From Bacteroidales bacterium (GTDB taxonomy: Bacteria; Bacteroidota; Bacteroidia; Bacteroidales; F082), in the NCBI GenBank assembly GCA_017616675.1, contig JAFZXR010000006.1, forward strand, positions 1 through 19,825: a stretch of DNA of 19,825 nucleotides. The letters run 5' to 3'. Below, in pieces: positions 13,980 through 19,825 of the stretch. Made by a program: the position numbers and the translations under genes. Numbering within the stretch: position 1 is the stretch's first letter; each line of letters opens with the position of its first letter. The notes under the pieces are model-generated. The model was not told the origin of the DNA. It ran no database searches and saw nothing but the letters and a program-made list of their open reading frames with translations.

Positions 13980-14138
13980 ATGGCAAAATACGTTTGTGAC
14001 GTTTGCGGTTATGAATATGACCCGGCGGTTGGCGATCCTGACAACGGCATCGCTCCAGGCACACCATTCGACAAATTACCGGAAAGCTGGTCATGCCCAC
14101 TTTGCGGCGTCGGAAAAGAACACTTTGAAATGAAGTAG
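13980..14138 (+). CDS. Rubredoxin
   Basis: A 52-residue protein starting [15 protein letters not shown]. The four iron ligands C6, C9, C39 and C42 sit in CDVCG and CPLCG, with the usual 29-residue spacing between pairs. It is a one-electron carrier with a single Fe(Cys)4 centre in the cytoplasm. It is 17 nt after the DHOD-like gene and directly before the Hrb-like and FprA genes, for which it is a plausible electron donor. The TAG stop opens a heptamer repeat array. Confidence 0.95.
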   Translation: MAKYVCDVCGYEYDPAVGDPDNGIAPGTPFDKLPESWSCPLCGVGKEHFEMK

Positions 14139-14185
14139 TTGACAGTTGACAGTTAATAGTTGACAATTTAAAGTTAAAAGTTAAT
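14137..14185 (+). repeat. Heptamer array filling the rubredoxin-hrb gap
   Basis: Seven consecutive 7-nt units: AGTTGAC three times, AGTTAAT twice, AGTTAAA, and a degenerate AATTTAA. The first AG belongs to the rubredoxin TAG stop and the last AT to the next gene's ATG, so the whole 45-nt gap is repeat. It occupies the place of a ribosome binding site. Confidence 0.85.
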
Positions 14186-14792
14186 GGACACAAAAGCGTT
14201 ATCGAAGATTGGATACGGTCTTTATGTCCTGACGACGAACTACGACAATATCGATAACGGCTGCATCATCAACACGGTGCAGCAGGTGACGGGCGACCCG
14301 CTCCGCTTGTCGATTGTCGTGAACAAGAAAAACTACACGCACGACCTGATTTTGGATTCGTGCGTGTTTAATATCAATGTGTTGACAACCGAGACACCGT
14401 TTAAGGTGTTCGAACACTTTGGTTTTCAGTCGGGAAGGGATGTAAACAAATTCGCGGACTGCGAGCAGGAGCTGCGGGCCGTGAACCATGTGCTGTATCT
14501 GCCGAAGCATATCAACGCCTATTTCGCCTGCCGTGTGATGAAGTCGATTGACCTTGGCACGCACACAATGTTTATCGCCGACGTGCTCGACGCTGTGCAG
14601 GTAAACGATTTAGACTCAGTGACTTACGACTATTATCAGAAAAATATAAAACCTAAGAAAAAGGTGTCGAAAGGCTGCTGGGTTTGTAAGGTATGCGGAT
14701 GGGTTTACGAAGGCGACCCGTTGCCCGACGATATCGTTTGTCCGATTTGCAAGCACGGAAAGGACGATTTTGAGTTTATTGAGCCGACGTGA
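14184..14792 (+). CDS. Flavin reductase-rubredoxin fusion (Hrb-like, high-molecular-weight rubredoxin)
   Basis: Residues 1-155 form a flavin-reductase-like FMN-binding split barrel (IGYGLYVLTT, NTVQQVTGDPLRLSIVVNKKNYTHD). Residues 165-198 are a short-type rubredoxin with ligands C168, C171, C186 and C189; the 14-residue spacing resembles rubrerythrin-type domains rather than the stand-alone rubredoxin upstream. In Moorella the protein Hrb of this architecture carries electrons from NADH to FprA. The fprA gene is next here, so the same role is inferred. The start codon follows directly on the heptamer array. Confidence 0.9.
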   Translation: MDTKALSKIGYGLYVLTTNYDNIDNGCIINTVQQVTGDPLRLSIVVNKKNYTHDLILDSCVFNINVLTTETPFKVFEHFGFQSGRDVNKFADCEQELRAVNHVLYLPKHINAYFACRVMKSIDLGTHTMFIADVLDAVQVNDLDSVTYDYYQKNIKPKKKVSKGCWVCKVCGWVYEGDPLPDDIVCPICKHGKDDFEFIEPT

Positions 14793-14816
14793 AAGGAGTC
14801 TTCAGATAGTAACGTT

Positions 14817-14854
14817 AATGAGGAGGAGATTCCTCGCAATGCTCGGAATGACAA
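14817..14854 (+). repeat. GGAATGACAA palindromic element, copy C (intergenic)
   Basis: Begins AATGAG and ends GCTCGGAATGACAA, as copies A and B in the phosphopantetheinyl transferase gene. Its core stem is GCA-A-TGC inside TTCC/GGAA. It lies in the 84-nt gap between hrb and fprA; no terminator-like T tract follows. Confidence 0.82.
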
Positions 14855-14876
14855 AATAGGAACAAATTTTTTAAAT

Positions 14877-16061
14877 ATGAAAATACAATTAGCAGAAAAT
14901 ATTTATTACGTTGGGGTGAATGACCGCCGGACGGAGATGTTTGAGAACCACATGGAGCTGCCGAATGGCGTTTCATACAACTCGTATCTCATTGTAGATG
15001 AAAAGGTTGCGTTGATCGACCCGGTTGAGCCGGAGTTCATGGGGCAGTATATGTTTCAGATTAAGCATATTCTTGGTGACAGAAAAGTCGATTACCTTAT
15101 CGTGAACCATGATGAGCCAGACCACAGCGGTTCGGTGGGTGCCGTTTTGAGAGAATGGTCCGAGGTGACTGTTGTCGGAAATGCCAAGACCTTCGCGCCT
15201 TTGGAGAATTTCTATGGAGAGATTGCAAATAAAAAGATTGTGGCTGAAGGCGAGACGTTGAGTCTCGGAAAGCACACGCTGCAGTTTTTCATGGTACCGA
15301 TGTGCCACTGGCCGGAGTCGATGGTGACATACGAGCAGAGTGAGAAGATAGTGTTTTCGAACGACGCTTTTGGAGGCTTCGGCGCCTTGAACGGCGGCAT
15401 CTTCGACGACGAGGTGAACCTCGATTTCTACGAAGACGACATGCGTCGCTATTATGCGAATATTGTTGGAAAAGTGGCGATGATGGCGATGAAGGCTATC
15501 CAGAAGGCCCAGACTTTGGACCTCAAGATAATTGCTCCGTCGCACGGTTTGATATGGAGAAGCAACCTGCAGTGGGTCATCGACAGATATACCGCTTGGA
15601 GTGCTCAGCAGGCGAAGGAAGGCGTGGTCATAGTCTATGGCTCGATGTACGGAAACACTGGCAGGATGGCCGACATAGTGGCTCGTGGCGTGGCAGAGGC
15701 AGGAGTGAAAGAAATAAAGGTTTACGACGTGTCAAAAACCGAGACTTCGTTCATTTTCAGTGATATCTGGAAATACAAAGGCGTGGTTTTAGGTGCATGC
15801 TCACATTATGGCAGCATCTTCCCGAATATGGTTGGGCTGCTTCATGAAATTGGCGAATACAAGCCACAGAACAAGGTGTTCGGTTTGTTTGGCGGTGCAT
15901 CGTGGAGCGGTGGCGGACTCAAAACGTTGAAAGAGAACGCTGAAGCATGCAAGTGGAATATCGTTGGTGAGCCGGTGGAGGTGAAGGGAGCGCCGATTAG
16001 GGACGAAGATATTGAGAAATTGTATAATTTAGGTGTGGAAATAGGGAAATCTATAGTTTAG
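14877..16061 (+). CDS. fprA: A-type flavodiiron protein (FprA), O2/NO reductase
   Basis: Cytoplasmic enzyme that reduces O2 to water or NO to N2O. The N-terminal metallo-beta-lactamase domain has the diiron ligands H78-x-E80-x-D82-H83, H144, D163 and H223. The C-terminal flavodoxin domain starts near 250 (VIVYGSMYGNTGRMAD) and ends with the FMN-loop-like GGASWSGGG. At 394 residues it is the usual length for class A and has no extra C-terminal module. With the rubredoxin and Hrb-like genes just upstream, the electron supply chain is nearly complete. The TAG stop merges into a heptamer array. Confidence 0.95.
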   Translation: MKIQLAENIYYVGVNDRRTEMFENHMELPNGVSYNSYLIVDEKVALIDPVEPEFMGQYMFQIKHILGDRKVDYLIVNHDEPDHSGSVGAVLREWSEVTVVGNAKTFAPLENFYGEIANKKIVAEGETLSLGKHTLQFFMVPMCHWPESMVTYEQSEKIVFSNDAFGGFGALNGGIFDDEVNLDFYEDDMRRYYANIVGKVAMMAMKAIQKAQTLDLKIIAPSHGLIWRSNLQWVIDRYTAWSAQQAKEGVVIVYGSMYGNTGRMADIVARGVAEAGVKEIKVYDVSKTETSFIFSDIWKYKGVVLGACSHYGSIFPNMVGLLHEIGEYKPQNKVFGLFGGASWSGGGLKTLKENAEACKWNIVGEPVEVKGAPIRDEDIEKLYNLGVEIGKSIV

Positions 16062-16112
16062 AGTTTAGAGTTTAGAGTAGTTTTAAAGTTGAAAGTTAAA
16101 AGTTTTAAAGTG
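16055..16112 (+). repeat. Heptamer array between fprA and sod
   Basis: Three exact AGTTTAG units from 16055 to 16075, of which the first ends with the fprA TAG stop. A degraded stretch follows with units AAAGTTG, AAAGTTA, AAAGTTT and TAAAGTG (16085-16112). The 24 nt before the sod ATG are not repeat. Confidence 0.75.
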
Positions 16113-16135
16113 TGTAACAATTAAAATAAAAGATT

Positions 16136-16708
16136 ATGATTGAATTACCGAAATTACCGTATGAGATGGGGGCGCTGGAGCCGCATATCTCGCAGAAGAC
16201 ATTGGAGTTTCACTATGGCAAGCATCACAACGGCTACGTGAACAACCTCAACAAGCTCATTGCCGGCACTCCGTTTGAGGGCAAGTCGCTCAAAGAGATC
16301 GTCATGACATCGCAGGGTGGCATCTTCAACAACGCCTCGCAGATCTGGAACCATACTTTCTACTGGAACTGCATGACTCCGAACCCGAAATCCGCTCCCG
16401 CTGGCAAGCTCCTAGATGCCATAACACGCGACTTCGGCAGCTTTGAGGCTTTCAAAGAGAAGTTCGTCAACGCCTGCGTGACCTTGTTTGGCTCGGGATG
16501 GGCATGGCTGGTGGCTGATAAGACAGGCAAGCTGTCGATAGTGCAGACCGGCAACGCACAATGCCCGCTGACAGACGGTCTGAAGCCGCTGCTGGTGTGC
16601 GACGTATGGGAACACGCTTATTACCTCGATTACCAGAACCTCCGTGCCAACTACGTCAATGAATTCTGGTCGATAATAAATTGGGAGTTTATTGAGAAAA
16701 ATTATTAG
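16136..16708 (+). CDS. sodB: Fe-type (or cambialistic) superoxide dismutase
   Basis: Converts superoxide to O2 and H2O2. The 190-residue protein has metal ligands H26 (FHYGKHH), H73 (WNHTFYW), D156 and H160 (DVWEHAYYLDY). Q69 in ASQIWNH is the outer-sphere Gln position typical of Fe enzymes. Family members from Bacteroidota can be active with Fe or Mn, so the metal is not certain. No signal peptide, so cytoplasmic. It ends the oxygen/NO defence operon; its stop opens an inverted heptamer repeat shared with the convergent DUF4340 gene. Confidence 0.95.
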   Translation: MIELPKLPYEMGALEPHISQKTLEFHYGKHHNGYVNNLNKLIAGTPFEGKSLKEIVMTSQGGIFNNASQIWNHTFYWNCMTPNPKSAPAGKLLDAITRDFGSFEAFKEKFVNACVTLFGSGWAWLVADKTGKLSIVQTGNAQCPLTDGLKPLLVCDVWEHAYYLDYQNLRANYVNEFWSIINWEFIEKNY

Positions 16709-16785
16709 TTGGCAGTTAACAGTTAACAGTTGGCAGTTACAATAAAAACTAAAAACTGATAACTAGTAACTGATAACTAGTAACT
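16707..16785. repeat. Inverted heptamer array between sod and DUF4340 gene; possible two-way terminator hairpin
   Basis: From the plus side, units AGTTGGC and AGTTAAC run from within the sod stop (16707 on). From the minus side, units AGTTACT, AGTTATC and AGTTTTT run from 16785 back to 16744 and include the DUF4340 stop. The 32-nt arms (16707-16738 and 16754-16785) are complementary at 24 of 32 positions around a 15-nt loop. On the plus strand the second arm is two exact copies of a 14-mer. Confidence 0.75.
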
Positions 16786-17901
16786 TTCCACTGTTTCGAG
16801 CTCTTTATAATAGATGTGCTCGAACTCGTCTTTGTAATCCTTGCTGTAGTAGTCGGCAGGTTTCAACAGTTTTCCGAAGACAAACTTTTGTATGAGCACG
16901 AATTCGTCGCCCTCGCTGAGGAGCGCGTATTGGTGGTCAGGGTCTTTGATCATGCCTTCAAACTTTTCGAGGTCTTCGTCGCTGTAGTCGTAGACGTCGG
17001 AGTTAGCCATGAGTCGGTATGTGGTGACGCTGATGTCCTTGCCGTCTTTTGTCGTGATCGTCAGTCGTTGTTGGAACGGTGAGCTGACGATAGAGTCACG
17101 GCGAGCCGGTGCGATGTCGTTGAGGAAAGCCTCGAAGCGCACGTCTTTAAACTCCATCAGCAGTGCCAGGACCTTGTTATCGCTGTAATCCACCGGCTCG
17201 CCGTCGAGACGTTCCATGGAGAACTGCGCACGTCCTAACTGGTTGATGATGTAGCTGTTATGCAGGTCGCCGTTGATTTCGAGTTTCACTGAGGCGATGT
17301 CGTCCATGTTCTCGGCAAAGATACGATGGTCGCGCCAGTCGATAGGGTTGGCCGTGAAGCGTGGGCTGAGAGTGCCACGCAAGCCCGGAAGATGAGCCAC
17401 ATAGACCTTGTCGCCGCCTTCTTTCAGCACGTAGGTGCCTTGGTTGTCTTGGGTGACATCGCCGATATAGAACACCTTGCTGCGTGTCTCATGGTAAAAC
17501 AACTTCACCTTGTTGAAAAGGTTGACACGTGGCACTATCTGGTACACCTCGACCTTGGTGTTGGTGCTCGCCATCCTGGCGATGATATTATCGCTTTGTT
17601 TTACCGACACAGGCATCTTGATGCGCATGCGGTTGAGCGTGTAGAGCATCTCGTTGATCATGTTTTGGTTGGCTGGATACTCGTCGTTGATGAGCCATCC
17701 GTTGGCTTCGCGCTCAAGCACCACCTGGTGTCCGCTCTTGTCGGCGAAGAACAGCTTGGTGATGGAGGCGGTGTCGTAGACGGTGAAGTCGTAGGCCTCG
17801 CTACGCAGCGAGCTGAGGTAACGGTTGTTGCCGATGAGGATGCCAGCGATGACTATCAGAATCGCGATGATTACTATTGAGATGTAGTTTTTCTTTTTCA
17901 T
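16777..17901 (-). CDS. DUF4340 family membrane-anchored protein
   Basis: A 374-residue protein with one N-terminal membrane segment (about 6-24, rich in Ile) and a long soluble part, probably periplasmic. Features such as ITKLFF, VVLEREANGWLIND and NEMLYTLNRMRIKMPV match the DUF4340 layout of repeated beta-rich halves. The family often sits beside GldG-like ABC auxiliary proteins, as here (49 nt downstream of gldG), so it likely works with that transporter; the molecular role is unknown. The last Tyr codon and the TAG stop lie inside the heptamer array. Confidence 0.88.
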   Translation of the reverse strand: MKKKNYISIVIIAILIVIAGILIGNNRYLSSLRSEAYDFTVYDTASITKLFFADKSGHQVVLEREANGWLINDEYPANQNMINEMLYTLNRMRIKMPVSVKQSDNIIARMASTNTKVEVYQIVPRVNLFNKVKLFYHETRSKVFYIGDVTQDNQGTYVLKEGGDKVYVAHLPGLRGTLSPRFTANPIDWRDHRIFAENMDDIASVKLEINGDLHNSYIINQLGRAQFSMERLDGEPVDYSDNKVLALLMEFKDVRFEAFLNDIAPARRDSIVSSPFQQRLTITTKDGKDISVTTYRLMANSDVYDYSDEDLEKFEGMIKDPDHQYALLSEGDEFVLIQKFVFGKLLKPADYYSKDYKDEFEHIYYKELETVESY

Positions 17902-17915
17902 GATGTTATTATTTC

Positions 17916-17933
17916 AACGGGTTAAAACCCGTT
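17916..17933 (-). repeat. Intercistronic hairpin between gldG and DUF4340 gene
   Basis: AACGGGTT and AACCCGTT form a perfect 8-bp inverted repeat with a 2-nt spacer, 15 nt before the DUF4340 ATG. No T tract follows on the minus strand, so it may be an mRNA processing or stability element, or part of a repeat with the palindrome at 17947-17959. Confidence 0.6.
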
Positions 17934-17946
17934 ATTATTGTCTTTC

Positions 17947-17959
17947 GCCGCTACGCGGC
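17947..17959 (-). repeat. GC-rich palindrome spanning the gldG stop
   Basis: GCCGC and GCGGC pair around TAC. On the minus strand it encodes the last two Ala codons and TAG stop of gldG. Followed by T on the plus strand only, where no gene ends. Confidence 0.6.
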
Positions 17960-19720
17960 TTTTTGGTATTTTCGTTTTCGTAAAATTGCCAAGACTATTC
18001 CTAAGATTATCATCAGGGCGCTTGGAAGCACCACGTTGATGAGCTGCCATTTCATCGGGTTGCTGTTGACCTTGTTCATGTCGAGGAGGCGGATTTTCAG
18101 CTCGCGCGAGCGGATACTGATAAGTCCTTCTCCCTCAATGAGATACGATACAGCGTTCTCTATAAATTGTTTGTTGCCGTAGGTGATGTTGGTGTATTGG
18201 TCGTAGCCCAGCGGCAGCGGTGAGCCTATGCGTTTGTTGTTTTTCTTGGCGTAGTCGAGCTGCGCGAGCTGGTTGCGGATGATGTCGCCGTCGCCGATGA
18301 CTATCATCGAGGTGTTGACGCTGCTTGTCCTGAATCCCAGCTCCACCGACTCGGTGATGGCCTCTGGCATGCGGTGTTCGTAGAGTGAGGTGAAACGTCC
18401 GCTCAGGAGATATGCCGCATTCTGTCCTTTCTGCGGGAACATGTTGGCGTTAGGCCGTTCGTTGAGTATGTCGAGCGAGATATACACCGGTGCGCTTGCC
18501 ACCTTGGTGTAATCGGATGTCTTAAGCAGAGGGATCTTGGTGATTTCGGGCGCCGACGTGGTAGGCTCCAACGAGCTCACGAAGTCGGCCTTCACTGCCT
18601 CGAGGTTGCGCACTATAGGATGCTCCGACGCAGGGCTGAGCAGTGGGAAATAATACCACGGCAGCAGCACGCTCTGCAGGTTGTCGCCTTGTCCGGTGAC
18701 GAGTCCGATTTGAGCACAAGGATAGGCGAGGAGCAGGTTGCGGTTGAGACGCAGTCCGTAGTTGAACAGCATGTCGTCGAGGCGCAGATTCAGTGCCAGT
18801 CCCATGGTCGACTCGGCGCTTTGGAGGCTGTCCATCGTGGCGCTGACAGGGTCGAGAAGCCACATCACCTTACCGCCATACATGATATATTGGTCGATGA
18901 TGAACTTGTCTTTCTCGGAGAACGGCTGCGTTGGCTTTGCGATGATGAGAGCATCGTAGGCAGGCTTGATGACGATATTACTGTCGCGGTCGAAGTCTCT
19001 GCTTATCAACGAGTTAAGCTGTTCATTGAGCGTAGCTTTCCGGATGTTGTATTTCCTCGAAAGAATGTTGGCGATGTCGTAGACCTCGATGTCGGTGAGC
19101 TCGCCGTGACCTTCAGAGAAAGCAACGGTATGCTTGGTGTTGGTCGAGATGTTTTTGATGGCGTTGATGAGCGTAAACTCAAGCTGTTGCGACGCGTTGT
19201 TGAGTACCGTCTCGCGCGATTCGCCCGACTGTCCGGTAAGGATTTTGACAGGCATCTCCTTGTCGCGATAGCTGAGCAAGATGCTTGGCCATATCATCAC
19301 CTGCTGCAGTCCGTTTTTGGTTTGGACCGTCTCGTATATGTAATCCAATCCGTTTTGCCAAAGCACCTTATACGTCTCCTGTCGCTCGTTCGGGTCGTCG
19401 CTCTCCGAAGGGTTAATAAATTCATAATCAATGAATTTGGAGTAGGCGCGGAACTCGTCGAGCATCTCTTTTGTCTCCTTGCGGAGCTTCTTGAATCCGG
19501 CAGGGAAGTCGCCTTCAAGATAAACGCGGAAGTAGACGTAGTCGTCGAGGCCTTTAAGAATCTCTTTTGAAGTATCCGAAAGGGTATATCTTTTCTCTGA
19601 AGTGAGGTCGAAACGGGTATAGACAAATGAGCCAATGATATTAACTAACACAATGATTATCAATGTGATAATCAAAGAAGTAATCTCGTTGCGTTTGATA
19701 TTTTTTCTCTTGTTTTCCAT
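17951..19720 (-). CDS. gldG: GldG-like ABC transporter auxiliary/substrate-binding protein
   Basis: A 589-residue protein of the ABC-transporter auxiliary (GldG) family, linked in flavobacteria to gliding motility together with GldA and GldF. There is one N-terminal membrane segment (about 14-34), then FDLTSEKRYTLSDTSKEIL typical of the family, a large extracytoplasmic domain (TKHTVAFSEGHGELTD; MWLLDPVSA), and a C-terminal membrane segment near 558-580 before RKRKYQKAA. Coupled to gldF by a 9-nt gap with a strong AGGAGG. In non-gliding Bacteroidales its cargo is unknown. The stop lies within a GC palindrome, so the last residues may be repeat-derived. Confidence 0.92.
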   Translation of the reverse strand: MENKRKNIKRNEITSLIITLIIIVLVNIIGSFVYTRFDLTSEKRYTLSDTSKEILKGLDDYVYFRVYLEGDFPAGFKKLRKETKEMLDEFRAYSKFIDYEFINPSESDDPNERQETYKVLWQNGLDYIYETVQTKNGLQQVMIWPSILLSYRDKEMPVKILTGQSGESRETVLNNASQQLEFTLINAIKNISTNTKHTVAFSEGHGELTDIEVYDIANILSRKYNIRKATLNEQLNSLISRDFDRDSNIVIKPAYDALIIAKPTQPFSEKDKFIIDQYIMYGGKVMWLLDPVSATMDSLQSAESTMGLALNLRLDDMLFNYGLRLNRNLLLAYPCAQIGLVTGQGDNLQSVLLPWYYFPLLSPASEHPIVRNLEAVKADFVSSLEPTTSAPEITKIPLLKTSDYTKVASAPVYISLDILNERPNANMFPQKGQNAAYLLSGRFTSLYEHRMPEAITESVELGFRTSSVNTSMIVIGDGDIIRNQLAQLDYAKKNNKRIGSPLPLGYDQYTNITYGNKQFIENAVSYLIEGEGLISIRSRELKIRLLDMNKVNSNPMKWQLINVVLPSALMIILGIVLAILRKRKYQKAA

Positions 19721-19725
19721 CGCCG

Positions 19726-19731
19726 CCTCCT
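19726..19731 (-). promoter_or_regulatory. Strong Shine-Dalgarno sequence of gldG
   Basis: AGGAGG on the minus strand, overlapping the gldF TAG stop and 5 nt before the gldG ATG. It is the only perfect Shine-Dalgarno I saw upstream of a gene here and fixes the start at 19720. Confidence 0.8.
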
Positions 19732-19825
19732 ACCATTTTCTGCTCGACAAAGTGAGTTTTGTCAGGCTTAAGAATAACACAATCACGCTGAGAAAATATA
19801 TCAGGTCGCGGGTGTCGATGACGCC
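19730..19825 (-). CDS. gldF: GldF-like ABC transporter permease (C-terminal 31 residues only)
   Basis: The frame is open to the right edge and ends in TAG at 19732-19730. The visible tail reads GVIDTRDLIYF, then a hydrophobic helix and TLSSRKW, as in the last membrane segment of GldF-type permeases. Position directly before gldG supports the call. Most of the gene lies outside the window. Confidence 0.8.
   Translation of the reverse strand, partial: GVIDTRDLIYFLSVIVLFLSLTKLTLSSRKW

Noticed and set aside
14137..14185. Possible CRISPR array
   Set aside because: Units are 7 nt and contiguous with no spacers; no cas genes nearby. The same holds for the other repeat arrays.
17947..17964. Plus-strand terminator (GC stem followed by T)
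   Set aside because: No plus-strand gene ends near here; the T run encodes Lys/Gln codons of gldG on the other strand.
18620..19570. 316-residue open frame on the plus strand
   Set aside because: Antisense to gldG, low-complexity Val/Glu-rich composition, no domain.

Overview
The window looks like a chromosomal segment of a Bacteroidales-type bacterium (phylum Bacteroidota). This rests on three secreted proteins with type IX secretion (T9SS) C-terminal sorting domains, a gldF-gldG-DUF4340 cluster, promoters of the Bacteroidota form (TTTG near -33, TAnnTTTG near -7), and few Shine-Dalgarno sequences. The oxygen/NO defence genes and the AtoE-type fatty-acid carrier suit an anaerobe or microaerobe. 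Genus cannot be read from the sequence.

Layout. 1-2708 (+): C-terminal part of a large secreted adhesin-like T9SS cargo, closed by a strong terminator. 2771-2931: two tandem 73-bp hairpin repeats. 2956-3552 (+): Sfp-type phosphopantetheinyl transferase, convergent with a D-2-hydroxyacid dehydrogenase (3549-4463, -). 4523-4652: a possible structured RNA or small non-autonomous element just after a short single-stranded DNA-binding protein gene (4653-5021, -). 5291-11120 (-): apparent operon, transcribed from about 11150 downwards, of an RsuA/RluB pseudouridine synthase, a secreted endonuclease/exonuclease/phosphatase protein, an AtoE-like carrier and DnaG primase; two of its junctions are ATGA overlaps. 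11266-12915 (+): secreted subtilisin-like protease with a T9SS domain. 12982-16708 (+): dihydroorotate-dehydrogenase-like flavoprotein, rubredoxin (52 aa), flavin reductase-rubredoxin fusion (Hrb-like), A-type flavodiiron protein (FprA) and Fe-type superoxide dismutase. 16777-19825 (-): gldF (partial), gldG and a DUF4340 gene.

How the genes fit together. The 13980-16708 block reads as one oxygen/NO defence unit: Hrb and rubredoxin would pass reducing power to FprA, which reduces O2 or NO, and SOD removes superoxide. The T9SS cargo genes and gldFG are consistent with an envelope/secretion lifestyle.

The most unusual content is small repeated DNA lying at gene edges or inside genes: (i) two tandem 73-bp hairpins that differ at paired positions in a compensatory way; (ii) a palindromic element ending GCTCGGAATGACAA, found twice in frame inside the phosphopantetheinyl transferase and once between genes, with a different self-complementary core each time; (iii) heptamer arrays that start inside the TAG stop codons of four genes; (iv) a 9-bp in-frame array in the DnaG linker; (v) a 130-nt element with a 17-bp closing helix. 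No stretch longer than 300 bases lacks a gene. I saw no tRNA, rRNA, CRISPR array or intact insertion sequence.
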